This document shows, one piece after another, positions 50,155 to 60,706 of a DNA stretch of 64,000 nt (within the stretch, counting starts at the first letter, position 1; each line of letters starts with the position of its first letter). This stretch comes from Symsagittifera roscoffensis. Lineage: Eukaryota > Xenacoelomorpha > Acoela > Convolutidae. The stretch covers positions 26,789,547 through 26,853,546 of the forward strand of contig NC_087067.1 in the NCBI RefSeq assembly GCF_963678635.1, in the 5' to 3' direction. Both the position numbers and the translations under genes were made by a program. The notes under the pieces are model-generated. The model searched no databases, was not told the DNA's origin, and saw only the letters and a program-made list of their open reading frames with translations.

Positions 50155-50575
50155 TAGATGGGGGGGGGGTGAAATTTGCGGACCTTTTTGTAAGTCGACC
50201 AATTTTATTGTCCGAGCTCTATGGACAAAAGTTTTGCCAAAAATTTTCTGCGCCGCAGGCAATTTTTTTTCCAAAAAACAGGCTAAATTTTTTTTTCAAA
50301 TTTTTTTTTCATAAATCCGGCCGAAAACAGGCCACTTTAGTAAATTTTGACAAAAAAAATTGCGTTTTTTCATCGTGCGCTCCCCCTCAAAATTAGTTAT
50401 ATTGGCGCCATAGGCGCTTTTAGAAAAAAGTTGAGGTTGGTCAGCCGTAAATGGATGTCGGAAAGTTATACCAAAGGGTACCCTTTGGAAAATTTGGCAA
50501 CCAGAATTGAGGGAGGGGAGGGAGGGGGGGGGGGGGGGAGACGGTCGCTTACTTTGCTTTCCCTCTCGGTACGCT
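50155..50575. repeat. non-autonomous DNA-element family, longest copy
   Basis: Within intron 2 of the minus-strand claudin-like gene. Shows TGTAAGTCGACCAATTTTA, CTGCGCCGCAGGCAATTTTT, CATCGTGCGCTCCCCCTCAA, TTGGCGCCATAGGCGCTTTT, GGTTGGTCAGCCGTAAATGG and a G-rich run (50505-50540). Both ends resemble the family but lack a perfect terminal repeat. Confidence 0.65.
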
Positions 50576-50619
50576 ACTGATTTAGTAATTTGTTTGTGGA
50601 TTCGAAAATAGAAAAAAGT

Positions 50620-50745
50620 CAAAAAATATCCCTGTTGCGGATTCCATGACACAAACATTTTGCACCAAAGTCGTTTTCACCATGTTGCGGATTCGGCTTA
50701 CAATTCACAAAGTACACAGTTTGGCTTCATAATGATGAAAGGAGT
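50620..50745. repeat. dispersed repeat fragment, two nested copies
   Basis: CTGTTGCGGATTCCATG and CATGTTGCGGATTCGGCTTA lie close together and match TTGTTGCGGATTTCGCTTAA at 23333. The following CACAGTTTGGCTTCATAATG matches CACAGTTTCGCCTCATAATG there. Confidence 0.5.
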
Positions 50746-50907
50746 ATTTCGTCCATTGTGAGAAATTTGCCAATATCAGACATATCTGCGTGAAAAGTTG
50801 GCTTACCGAATTGATTTTGATGGCGATCATTTTTTCTGCTTTGACCATTTTCATTCATGTTTTTTCTTTTTTCAGTGGATTTTTTTTGCGGAATTCATTT
50901 TACTTAC

Positions 50908-51063
50908 ACTGAGAAAAGGCAAGCGTGAACAAGCCGATGAATAGTGACCTGGCCGAATTGGTTTTCTTCACGCTCAGACAGACTGTGATGAGAAGCGCCA
51001 GGCTGGCTATGTTCACACCAATCACCAGAGCACGGGCGAAGCCAAAGCCAGGCTGGTGGTTAC
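50908..51063 (-). CDS. claudin-like RS-tail protein, exon 2 (spans 2 and 3)
   Basis: Bounded by a TCTTCTTTAG acceptor and a CAGT/GTAAGTA donor. 156 bp, phase 1 in and phase 1 out. Encodes NHQPGFGFARALVIGVNIAS and onward, containing span 2 (about ARALVIGVNIASLALLITVC), a short Lys-rich cytosolic turn (KKTNSAR) and the start of span 3 (SLFIGLFTLAFSQ). ARAL directly before span 2 resembles the conserved RAL of claudins. Confidence 0.8.
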
Positions 51064-51618
51064 CTAAAGAAGACGTCACTTCAAAAAAATCAGATTCTTT
51101 TTTGATGAAGTTTTTTTTAAAAATCATTGTCATGGCAGTTATAATTGAGGTGCTTCTAAATATCTTCACAAATGTAATAAGAGTACAGTGATTACATTTC
51201 AAGTGTGCTTTGCATTTATCTTGGTGTTTTGTGAGCGTAAAATTGATTCATGATCGTTAAAAGAAAAAAAAGACTGCTCGTATCAAAGCGGAGCCCTGAT
51301 TGCCCAGCTGCTCTCTAGATTGTTGTTCAAACTTTGAACTCAAAATATAGAATTAAAATACAACATTTTTCAAGTTTTTTTTAATCTTCCACCATATTCA
51401 TGATGTAAATTCTGTGGTCAAGTGTAATTCAAGTGTGAATACCAGGCAAAGTCAAGCATAAGTGATAACTTTCGGGTCTAGTAACACATTATTGAGATCA
51501 CTTAAGCTTGGTTCAATTCACTTGTGGGGGACTTTTTATCATTTGATTTCCTTATTTAAAAAATTAATAAAGAGGATCGTTATAGTTTTCTCAAGTTGCT
51601 TTCTAAAACAGAACTCAC

Positions 51619-53341
51619 TGTCATTTTTCCACAGTCCTATCACCTCGTGTGTCGAATAACCCCTAGCAAGTTCTTCCCCGTGGAAACACATTCCAAAAAT
51701 GAACACAATTATCTGCACGTCGATTGCAAAAATGAGAAAAATCATGTGTTGACACTTTTTTGAGGGCTTCTTGCACTTTTTCTTCTTCTTTCCATCTTCC
51801 TCGTCGTCTTTCTCAACCTGCGCCTCTGGAATCCCTGCCGACGTTGTGGATCTAGAAGTCTTCTCAGATGATGCTTTAGTTGAGGGGTCGATCGAGTTGT
51901 AACTAGCTCCTACACTCACCTCGGTCGCATCAGAAGTGTTGGCTTTGGACGAATCACTATCACTGCCTGAGCTACTCGAAGATGAAGATTCTTTCTTCTT
52001 CTTCGACTTTTTCTCTTCTTCTTCTCTCTCTTGAGCTAGTCGTGTTTTCATCTGTTCAGCAGTGGTGGATGGAGCCATAGAGTAAGATTGGTTGATCTTC
52101 CTAGGAGCTGATTCCCGCAAAGAGTCTTGCGGTGGCCTTGAGTTGCGTAATGATTCCTCTCTGGCTCGCGAATCTTCTGGAGGCTGCGATTCTTTCCTAG
52201 CTTGGGAATCTTCATGAGCTCTTGAGTCGTCTTTACGCTGTGAGTCTTCCCGAGCTCTTGAGTCGTCTTGTCGCTGTGATTGCGAATCTTCTCTGCGTCG
52301 TGAGTCTTCTGGAGGACGGGTATCGCGTTTGTCACGGGATTCGTCTTCTCGCCAAGTTCTCATGTCCTGTCGAGAAATGTCGCCGCCTCGTGAGTACCCA
52401 GCTCCTTTTGAATCTCTAGGATTGCCTCGTGAGTCTCGACTGGCTCGTGAGTCGTTGTCACGACTCTTGTTAGACTTCCAGTCTTCTTGCGTTGTTCTAA
52501 AGCTTTCCGGTCTCCTGCTGTCAGCTGACCGATAACTTTCGGCTCGTTTACTTTCCAAATCTGGCGGTCTCCGGGTTGATACACGAGACCTACTTCCCCT
52601 TGTAGATGCTGATTGGACGTCAATGTCGGGTGCTTGATTTTGAACTGAATGTTTTGCTCCAGAACGTTGAACTTTTTCATTAATGGTTCCGTGAGAACTC
52701 TTCTTAGACGAAGGCTTCCGACGGGATCCTGCAGAATCTTCGTACCGCCTTCTAGACGGTGTAGAAGTTCCTATAGTAGTTTTCCCGGCAGAAGTTCCTC
52801 CATAAGTGATATCCGATTGTGTCGACGAAAAACCACCCGTTCGCCGAGATCGTTTTTTTCGACGCCGCTTACGACGTCTTCGTCTTTCGGGCGACGACTC
52901 AAACTCGTCCGTATCGGCTGATGGATCCCTAGATCTAATATCCAGACGGTCCCTAGACCTGGAACGCGACCTACTATATCTTGACATATCGCTAGATCTG
53001 CGTCTTGATCTAGTACCTCTGGACCTTGAATCCCTAGACCTCGAATCCCTCGATCTTGAATCCCTGGATCCCTTATTTGACCTTCGTGATCTGGTTCTGT
53101 GGGAATTCCCATCATATGAGCGGCTTCTTGACCTGTTGCGTGATCTGGTCCTCCGTCTACGTCGCCCTGATTTGTGTCTGGACCTGCCGCCAGATCTTTC
53201 CCGATCTCTGGATTCGCGTGACCTGGTTCCTCGAGATGTTCTGGATCTGTGACTTTTGGATCTCGAGTCTGATTTGTCGTTGGATCTTCCATACGATCTG
53301 AATCTTGAATTTCCCCTTGATTTATCGTCCGATTCATCCAT
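51619..53341 (-). CDS. claudin-like membrane protein with long Arg/Ser-rich N-terminal tail, exon 1
   Basis: ATG at 53341. The frame stays open to 51539, but a consensus donor (GACA/GTGAGT, last exon base 51619) and matching downstream exons show splicing, giving about 707 aa. Residues 1-150: dense RS/RD dipeptides as in splicing-factor RS domains. About 150-180: very basic RRRRRKRRRKKRSRR. About 340-420: repeats of the DSRAREDSQ type. About 445-520: Glu/Lys then Ser-rich. A basic KKKKKCKKPSKKCQH stretch leads to span 1 (MIFLIFAIDVQIIVFIFGMC). The outer loop has EVIGLW, the GLW of the claudin signature, but lacks its two cysteines. Divergently paired with the gene starting near 54047. The tail is probably cytosolic and phospho-regulated. 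Its RS character is highly unusual for a tetraspan protein. Confidence 0.8.
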
Positions 53342-53686
53342 TTAACCTCCAGAATCAATCATATTTGGAACGTATTATGCAACAATCATTACAAGACTAT
53401 TCCAATTGTTAAATAATAGGATGCAAATAACAAGCAGGGTATGTTGATAACAAAAAATATGTTAAGCGAATTGATCAAATTTTGCCCAAATTGATTTGTA
53501 TTGGACTTTTTTTCCTTTTTTCGATTTAGATCGTTTTTAGTCTCAGATGGTGTCTGAAGATTTCAGTGTTGTAGATGACTTTTACTTTTTCGAAGCGGTC
53601 TTAAAAGTTGAATGACTTCTTCAGAAACTTTACTGAACAATAAATCTTGATTCCAATTTGAAATCTTTGTTTTGTTGAGGTTTGAA
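53342..53686. promoter_or_regulatory. candidate bidirectional promoter between two divergent claudin-like genes
   Basis: The minus-strand gene starts at 53341. The plus-strand gene starts at 54047, or at 53687 if an additional first exon is real. The 350-700 bp between them must serve both. No TATA box or known motif is obvious. Confidence 0.4.
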
Positions 53687-53776
53687 ATGCAACAAGATCT
53701 TTCAGGCGAACCTTCCAGCTCGGCTAATTACACAGGCGGTTCTGGCACTACTATGACTAAAGGCTCTTTTCCAGTT
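53687..53776 (+). CDS. possible first exon of the plus-strand claudin-like gene
   Basis: ATG at 53687 (context TTTGAAATG) opens a frame MQQDLSGEPSSSANYTGGSG... A weak donor (TTTTCCA/GTTTTT near 53776) could join in phase to an acceptor AAATTCAG just before the 54047 ATG. Composition is coding-like but the donor is poor, so the gene may simply begin at 54047. Confidence 0.3.
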
Positions 53777-54046
53777 TTTCAGAGATTTCAGTTATTTTTT
53801 TGGGGACATAGTTCAATGTCACCCGCACAAATTTTTTATGCAAACCTATTTACCTTCAAGATTTTTATAAGTTGTTGTGAGGCGACCGATGCGATTTTTT
53901 TTCTAAAAAAAAAAACAATTTTTGTACCAGAGCTTGTGTTATCAAAAAATTTCAAATAATTTTTTTTTCACAAATTGAGACATTTTTTCAAGGAAAGACT
54001 TTAATTAAAAAATTTTAGAAGATAAATTCAGAATTGGAGACTTGAA

Positions 54047-54255
54047 ATGGAAAAGTTCCCCTTAACTGCAGACGTTCCGACAGCAGGTAGTACGGCTACA
54101 ACAGGAACGAGACGCCGAATCAAAGTGAAGAAACGAAAGCGCTCGGCTAAGAAGCCAGACGAGAATGGGACGAACGAGAACGAGTTTCGGGAAGTTTCGG
54201 AGGAAAAAGACACGGAAAAAGCGAGGACACTGCAGAAGGAACCTACCGAAAACAG
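54047..54255 (+). CDS. plus-strand claudin-like gene, exon A (N-terminal basic tail)
   Basis: ATG at 54047. Encodes 69 codons of hydrophilic sequence with a basic block RRRIKVKKRKRSAKKP and acidic KDTEKARTLQKEP. Ends in phase 2 at AACAG/GTCAGA. The donor is not a consensus one, but the joined frame with exon B or C stays open. A cytosolic tail analogous to that of the divergent neighbour. Confidence 0.6.
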
Positions 54256-54512
54256 GTCAGACTTTAGGGGGGGGGGGTTGGAATGGGGCGTTGTCAGTCG
54301 TTCCCCCTCATGAACTCGCCACCCCTTGCTACTTTGGGGGTGTCGAATTATGAGGGGGAACTACTGACAACAACCCATTCGAACAAATTTTCTTCAGTCG
54401 GCAAACCATAAAAACCTCGGTGTCAGTATAACTAAAATCAAGGGGAGCGTGCCCAAAACAAAAACGATTTTTTTTGGGTCAAACAATTTCATTAAGTGTC
54501 CTAAAATTTCAG

Positions 54513-54644
54513 GAAGCCTAAAAAATCTGTGCTAGAAACCCCTATGTCTGCCGTTTTTTCAGCGGCGCCGAAAGAAATGGCAAAGAATGGGATTCATGGT
54601 GTTCTGCGAGAGCTCCAAAAACAATATGGCAATCGTGGATCTGT
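54513..54644 (+). CDS. plus-strand claudin-like gene, exon B (uncertain 3' end)
   Basis: Opens after TAAAATTTCAG in phase with exon A: KPKKSVLETPMSAVFSAAPK, then an amphipathic NGIHGVLRELQKQYGNRGS. To keep phase with exon C it must leave in phase 2. The only suitable site I see is TCTGT/GTGGAT, which is weak. It may be an alternative exon, since A and C also join in frame directly. Confidence 0.45.
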
Positions 54645-54955
54645 GTGGATGAAATATTTGACTTTTTTTGTAAAATTTGCACCCTTCCCCTTCGAGAAAA
54701 AGGAAAACTATCTCCAACTGGGTTAGGTATTTGATGGTTTTTAAGGTTCTTGTATTTCTATCGTTACCAATTGAACTCAAGAGTCATTGACTAAGGTTCA
54801 GTGATGAAAACTTGCTGTATCAGCGATCGGAACTTTCAGTGCCATCAATCTCTAATCCGACAAACTTTAATTCTACTCGTAGGTGAATTTGGGGGGAGTT
54901 TTGTTCACTTATTAATTTATTGGGAAACTTGTTAACATGGGCCCTTTTTCCTTAG

Positions 54956-55123
54956 GTTGAATGCAGCTAGCAACTCTCCACATCGCTTATCGGCAGGAGG
55001 AGGGAATGACGAGCAGCCGCGATCATCGCCGGGAATAAGCGAGGATGAGTCAGCGAGAAGTCCGATTAGGGTGAAAAGAAGAGTAAAAAGAAATTCAGCC
55101 GACAATTTACAACCCGAGGCAGG
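54956..55123 (+). CDS. plus-strand claudin-like gene, exon C
   Basis: After TTTTTCCTTAG, one frame only is open: LNAASNSPHRLSAGGGNDEQ, then PRSSPGISEDESARSP and RVKRRVKRNSADN. It enters with one base and leaves in phase 2 at GCAGG/GTGACC. The Ser/Arg/Glu composition continues the N-terminal tail. The minus-strand ORF covering this place is a shadow. Confidence 0.6.
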
Positions 55124-55505
55124 GTGACCGACTAAAACAATCTTTAGATCTTGCTTACTCTTGTACCAAAATAGTACAAAATGAAGAAATTTCACCATCA
55201 TCAAGAACACTAACTCAGCGGTTAACCATATTTGAGCGAGCCTCCCCCCTTTTGTAATAGGGGAGTATGAGCGGGAGGTAAATTGGAAACAGTATCCCAA
55301 TTTTTGAACACAGTGATATTGGAGCTTGGGGGGGGGGAGAGATTGATGGATCTCTAGAAGTTGATATTTCCTTTGTCCAAAAACCCTCCGAATTCGACAT
55401 TTGACATCTGTTTTTTTTATCAAAAAGACGCGGAGGTTTCCTCTTGCCCGGAAGGTTTTGGGGGCTGTTCTTGACAATACAACAAAACTTTGTTTATAGC
55501 ATCAG

Positions 55506-55745
55506 CAGGGGCGGATCTAGGATTTTCTCGAGAGGGGAAGGATTTTCAAAAAAATTTCGAAAATTTTGTCGACCCTTTTTTTCTAGGTCGACCAAAGTGA
55601 TTTTCCGAGCTCTCCCAAATCACTAAAAGACTCTGTTTTGTTCAAATTTTATGCGCCGCAGGCAAAATTTTGAAAAACCGGCTAAAAAATGCATTTTTAG
55701 GCAGTTTTTGGAAAATTTTGACCAAAAAATCGCGTTTCACTGATG
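55506..55745. repeat. non-autonomous DNA-element family, copy with intact left terminus
   Basis: Begins CAGGGGCGGATCTAGGATTT, the inverted counterpart of the CCTAAATCCGCCCCTG right end at 35762. Followed by AGGTCGACCAAAGTGATTTT, CCGAGCTCTCCCAAATCACT and GCGCCGCAGGCAAAATTTTG. Truncated at its right side, in the intron just before exon D. Confidence 0.65.
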
Positions 55746-55781
55746 TTTTTTGGTTTTTCAAAAACTTTCAATTGTAATTAG

Positions 55782-56037
55782 TGGTATACAGTTCGGTCAC
55801 ACTCGGTTTGAGCAGACTTTGAATCCGGGAACGAATCAGCGAGAGGCGAAGAGCGAAAACTCCTCAATTGAACATGAGTACAAAGAGTCGAAGCTTCGCA
55901 GGCGCTACAAAAGCCAAGATCCCGACACGAAGAGAAACCGAGAGTCTATGGGCACTCTGATTGGTCCAGAAAGTCAAGAAAGACTCAAAAATAGGAGTCC
56001 GAGTAAAAGTCGAAATAAAGAATACCAGTATATGGAT
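55782..56037 (+). CDS. plus-strand claudin-like gene, exon D
   Basis: Acceptor ATTGTAATTAG, entered with one base to complete the exon C codon, then 85 codons to a consensus donor GGAT/GTAAGT in phase 0. Encodes FGHTRFEQTLNPGTNQREAK and a basic/Ser stretch (SKLRRRYKSQDPDTKRN, RSPSKSRNKEYQY). Again hydrophilic cytosolic tail with RS-like pieces. Confidence 0.6.
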
Positions 56038-56399
56038 GTAAGTCTCTGCAGTTTCATGTTATTGTCTAATCAAGGTCTGTCTATGTCTCAAAGAGAAATA
56101 AATTCACAGAAAATGAAGCCCGCCCTTAAATAAACTAGCACCCAAAACCTTCTCAAACATGCAGACTTTTGACCCAAAAAAACAGATAGGCTAAAAAAAT
56201 TCTACAATGCCGAAACAACCTGATTGATCCAACCAGTATAAGAAGTGGATGGAGGAACTATGGCTTAGGTTGGTTTTGTATTTCCTATTTTGACACTTCA
56301 AATCAAAAATTGTATAGTATGATATTAAAGGCCTATTGATTGTGATCGGATTGCAAAAAAAAAACTATTTTGAGAAGAACTGATTTTAAAAAAACTAAC

Positions 56400-57500
56400 G
56401 AAAAAACGAAAAACATTCAAAAAAAATTCTAAAATTTTTCCGAATTTTTTTGCACTAAAAATTTCATAAGTATTTGAAAGTTTCTATGCTGAAAAAACGC
56501 AGTATGAAGCTTCCAAAATTGATTATTTTTTTCAGTACAATCAAGCTTTTTTAGCCTAAATGGCCAAAATTTATATATAACGAACGTTAATAAAACTCAA
56601 AAACTCTAAGCCGGTTTTTCTAAACACTTAGGAAAATTTTCTGAAACTTTTCAATGCTGTTGAAGTTCCACTAAAGGGCTTCATTTTGATATATCACTCG
56701 AAACATTCCAATGATTTTTTACGGTACAAAAGATAACAAAAAAAAAACTTTGACGCAAAATTCAAGAATAATTCGTTGAGAGACTGAAATCTCTGTAATC
56801 ATACGCATTTATCCGAGATCCCTGGGGGCTTTTTATGGGGACTCGCTATGGGGCGCCACAGATCATTAGGAGGGGAGGCTCTGGTGATGTTAGGCCGAAA
56901 CAGCAACATTTCTTGTAATTCGGCCGGGAATGCAAGAATAAAGGGTTAAGCGTCATGAACGTATTGAATACTCTTATATAGGTCTTAGTGATTTTTTTCT
57001 AGAAAAAATGTTAATATTTGTTCACGCTCACATTTGATTTTTCGCAGGTTTATTTTTTATTTGTTTTAAATTCAGTTCATCAAACAGCGAAAACTTAAAA
57101 GTCACAAAAAACGTGATCAAATTCTAGTTTCGAAAGTGGATTTTAGATTGCAGATTTCCCAGCGGAAAAAAATTATTACCCAAAAATCTTTCCGAATTTT
57201 TTGCACTAAAATTTTCATATATGTTTGAAAGCTTCTATGCTGAAAAAACGCAGTATGAAGCTTCCAAAATTGATTTTTTTTCAGTACAATCAAGATTTTT
57301 ACCCTAAATGGCCAAAATTTATATATAACGAATGTTACTAAAACTAAAAAACTCTAAGCCGGTTTTTCTCAACACCTAGGAAAGTTTTCTGAAACTTTTC
57401 AATGCTGTTCAAGTTACCACTAAAGGGCTTTATTATGATATATCACTCGACCCCTACCAATGATTTTTTGCGGTACAAAAGATTACAAAAGAAAAAAATT
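56400..57500. repeat. intronic direct repeat, two roughly 300-bp copies
   Basis: 56445-56755 and 57185-57490 share long exact runs, e.g. TTTCTATGCTGAAAAAACGC, GTATGAAGCTTCCAAAATTG, TTTATATATAACGAA and CACTAAAGGGCTT. They lie in the long intron D-E. Confidence 0.75.
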
Positions 57501-58392
57501 TAAACACACCCGATTACAAAGTTCCTCTACTTTTTTCAAATAATCGGAATTACAAAGGCCCTTGTATTTTATCCTGAATTACATATAACGGTTCGGTCGA
57601 GCTTGGAAACTATGTAATTTCTCATAAAGACTCACCCATGTTCCAGATCAGTAAAATTTTTTGAGCAGTGTAAAAGTAAAACAAAAATTTCGAATAATGA
57701 TTTACGCAAGTAGAACTGAGGCAATGAACGTAATTCAGACACTTATATAGATGCTGATGCTTTTTTTGTTTTGTTTTTTGGAAAAATGATAAAATTTGTT
57801 GCTTTTTTGCGGTTTGAATTGTTATTTCGTTTTGAATTTGGTCATTTCCGTTGTTATAAGGAAGTCATTAAACAGCAAAAAAAGTGCAGGTCACAAAAAA
57901 TCGTGATCGATTTCAAGTTTCGAAAGTAAAGTATAATTTCCCAAACTTCACCTACTGATGCAGTTTTCAAAAATTGGTTTGTTTTTATCACTAAATATTC
58001 AATCATCAACTGCTCTAGAAATTCAAAGAGCTCTAAGGGCATCTTTTAAAAAAAAACTCAAAAATTGAGATTTTTTTAAAAAATAAGTCATTATTTTTTT
58101 CTGTTTGCTTTTGTTCATTGACACATTTCGTCTTGTCTGTTGGCTATGTTTGTTAGTGAAATCTTAACGCTCACCCTTTTTTCAATTGGTGCCAAATCGC
58201 AAAAAAAAATAGATTCAGAATCATAATATAAATTTCCTCTTCGGATGGGAGGAAAAAGCTAACAAAAAAACATGCTGAAAGTTGTAGAAAACCATTTTAT
58301 TTGATCAAGTTTTTACAAATAATGTGATGCATTTATGCAGAACAGAAAAATTGCCAGAGAAACTGTAATCCACGAGAGCAAAAAAAAAAGGA

Positions 58393-58680
58393 TTAACCAG
58401 ACATTGGACTGGTGTTAATAAAAAATCTTGCCAGTAATGAATACTTGATCCAATTCTTTGAAGGATTAAATATAAACAAAAATAAGTTTAAGTAAAAGAC
58501 AAAAGTGTTAGGAGCCCCATTTTTATGATCTACCAGCGATCCAGTGGTTTGGAGGGGATTGGCAAAAAAGTAGAAAAGTAGTACCAAAACCACTCGCGCT
58601 AATCCCAATCGAGTCACGAGATTATCTTTTGTCGGTCCAATCTCCTCAGAGGTCCTTCTCCCTCCTCCTCTCAGGATCAT
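58393..58680 (-). CDS. possible small one-span protein nested antisense in intron D-E, 95 aa
   Basis: ATG at 58680 begins with a Gly/Arg-rich segment (ILRGGGRRTSEEIGPTKDN) followed by a hydrophobic span (LARVVLVLLFYFFANP) and a second Phe/Leu-rich stretch near residues 80-90. The first 55 codons have balanced, coding-like composition; the rest is AT-rich. It could be a TM1 exon of a further tetraspan relative or chance. No splice partners found. Confidence 0.25.
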   Translation of the reverse strand: MILRGGGRRTSEEIGPTKDNLVTRLGLARVVLVLLFYFFANPLQTTGSLVDHKNGAPNTFVFYLNLFLFIFNPSKNWIKYSLLARFFINTSPMSG

Positions 58681-59140
58681 TACCAGCCCATGACGAGACC
58701 CCTCTAAGGATTTCTAGCGGATATGTATACTACTATTCTCGTTTTAATTTATCGTAACGTTCTTTTAGCTGTTATTACCACATTTAGCTGTTATTACCAC
58801 TATTGCAAGAAAAATATTACATTCTAGTTTTAATTTACGCTAACTTTATTTTTAGCTTTTATTACCACTTACTCTTGTTTTTTTTTTGCACTCTTGCAGT
58901 ATGATCGGAACACTCTGTGGTACTTGAACAGCAACCGGCTCTCTTGATTTGATGATATTTTATTTGCTTTCTTTAGATTTTCTATCGACATAGTTTGATA
59001 TCTAATTTTGAGCGATCGGAATTTTGAGCAATCGGAACTATGCTTAATTGCGATCGGAACTATGCTTAATTGCGATCGAAACTATTTAATTTGGCAGAAA
59101 AACCTTAAAGTTTTTTTCATTTCATGATCATCACTATTAG

Positions 59141-59561
59141 GCGCCATACGACAGCTCTCGTGATAAGCCTCGAAGTGAGACAACCGAAAAGACGAGCAGC
59201 ATCGGGATCCAAACAGGCGAAGACGAAGACCAGGAGCTTCAGGGAGGAAACCAGAACCAGGATGAAGACGACAGACGCAGTTACAACATCCAAGGCAACC
59301 AGCCGAAGCGCACTAAGCCGAAAACGAGGGTCTACATCCCGGTCAGAGATGAGCCGAAGCTGTTTATCGACAATGGGAACCTACGAGCTCCAAGACTGTC
59401 CAAAATAGGTCTGGGTTTGGAAGCAGTTCTGTTTTTGGCAGCCTTCGCTCTTCACTCAAACTATCTTGCCACGCATGAGTTCACTGATCTCAACATGGGC
59501 TTGTGGCAGTTTTGCAGGGGCACAAAAGATATCCCCTTTAAGTGCTACACTTGGTCAGCAG
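59141..59561 (+). CDS. plus-strand claudin-like gene, exon E (span 1 and GLW-C-C loop)
   Basis: Acceptor ATCATCACTATTAG, phase 0 in. 140 open codons with few Met, then CAGCAG/GTACAG in phase 1. Codons 1-80: acidic Gln/Glu/Asp-rich tail (QTGEDEDQELQGGNQNQDED, then KPKTRVYIPVRD). Codons 88-106: span 1 (KIGLGLEAVLFLAAFALHS). Outer loop: MGLWQFCRGTKDIPFKCYTW, which is the claudin/PMP22-family pattern G-L-W-x2-C ... C with nine residues between the cysteines. This is the best family evidence in the window. Confidence 0.75.
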
Positions 59562-60706
59562 GTACAGTTTAACGGCTCTTTTTCCTTCCTCCCCTCCCAC
59601 CTGCGAACTTTTCCAAGAAAAAATTTTGGATCACATTGTCCGATTGATTTAAAAATTGTCTAAAAAGGCCTTGACATACATATTTAGTCCTCACACACTT
59701 CGATGAACGCAGTGAAGCCTTATATACGTCGCGATGAGTTTTTCAGGAAAAGTCATAAATTAATTTTTCGCGGTTTGGACTTCTCAGTTCTTTCTTGTGT
59801 ACAGTTCTTTTCTTTTTATTAAAATCAATGAAAGCTCCACTATCAAACAGCAAAAGTCACTAAAAAAGTGATCAACTTTAGTTTTAAAAATGGCAGTTAT
59901 ATTTTTGAAATTCCTGCGGCATAATCCAGTTTTTTCATATTGAATTAATTTTTATCAAAAAAGTGTCAATCATAAACTGTTCTTGAAATACAAAGAATTT
60001 AAAGCCATATCTTTTTTACTTCGAAATTCAAGAAATTTGACGCTTTTCAAATCTGTTTTTTTTTCTGTTTCCTTGATTTCAATGACTTTTTTCCTGTTTT
60101 CTGTAGAATATGTTTTCGTGATTAATATTTTCAAAACATTAGCGGATCATTAAAATAAAGTAAACCAAACAGCAATTAAATCAAAACTAAAACATACGAG
60201 AACCGATTCTAAAATTTTTGAAAAGGTATTTTGGAGTTTTGGAAGTCATACCGGAAGTGTATTGGATTGCTTCCCCTCTTTTGCGCCGTCTATGAAGTTT
60301 TTAGGCTGTCAACTTTTGTTTCGCCCATTCTCAGAGAGTAAAAACGAACTATTACTTATCGTGGTTTTTTTTTTCATGCTTAATTAGATTGCCACGCAGG
60401 ACACACGCAGGGTCTCAAATGCGATATGATATTTAAACCCTTCTACTAAAATTTTGGGCTAGAAAAATTGTTTCAAAATTATCTGTGTCGACAAAAACTG
60501 GTCTCAAGATTTCAGATTTTCCAGACAAATTTGTAGTCAAATAAATCAAATAACCGCAACTTTGATGCTTGCTTCTCGTTTTTTTTCTTTATTTTGCGTG
60601 GTTGGAATAAACCGTGCTAATTGCACAGCAATCCCCTACTTTTGTGTAGGCTAAGGTTTTGTTAAGCACAGGGACAGGATCTTTCTCTAAATCAATTTGG
60701 TTTTAG

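Larger units (their letters stand above)
56955..59890. repeat. three dispersed copies of another intronic repeat
   Basis: Copies at about 56955-57135, 57720-57930 and 59700-59890 share ATGAACG, CTTATATAG/CGT, TTTCGCGGTTT-like, TCAAACAGC(A/G)AAA, and AAGTCAC(A/T)AAAAAA(C/G)GTGATCAA blocks. The third lies in intron E-F. Confidence 0.6.

Noticed and set aside
52771-53358. 195-codon minus-strand and 148-codon plus-strand ORFs
   Set aside because: Shadow frames of the RS-rich exon. The 53341-51619 frame connects to membrane exons with matching phases, these do not.
54932-55477. 181-codon minus-strand ORF
   Set aside because: Lies antisense to exon C of the plus-strand gene and has mixed, featureless composition. 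The plus frame has matching splice sites.
59124-59408. 94-codon plus-strand ORF rich in Thr, Arg and Ser
   Set aside because: Wrong frame over exon E. The neighbouring frame gives the acidic tail, span 1 and the GLW-C-C motif.
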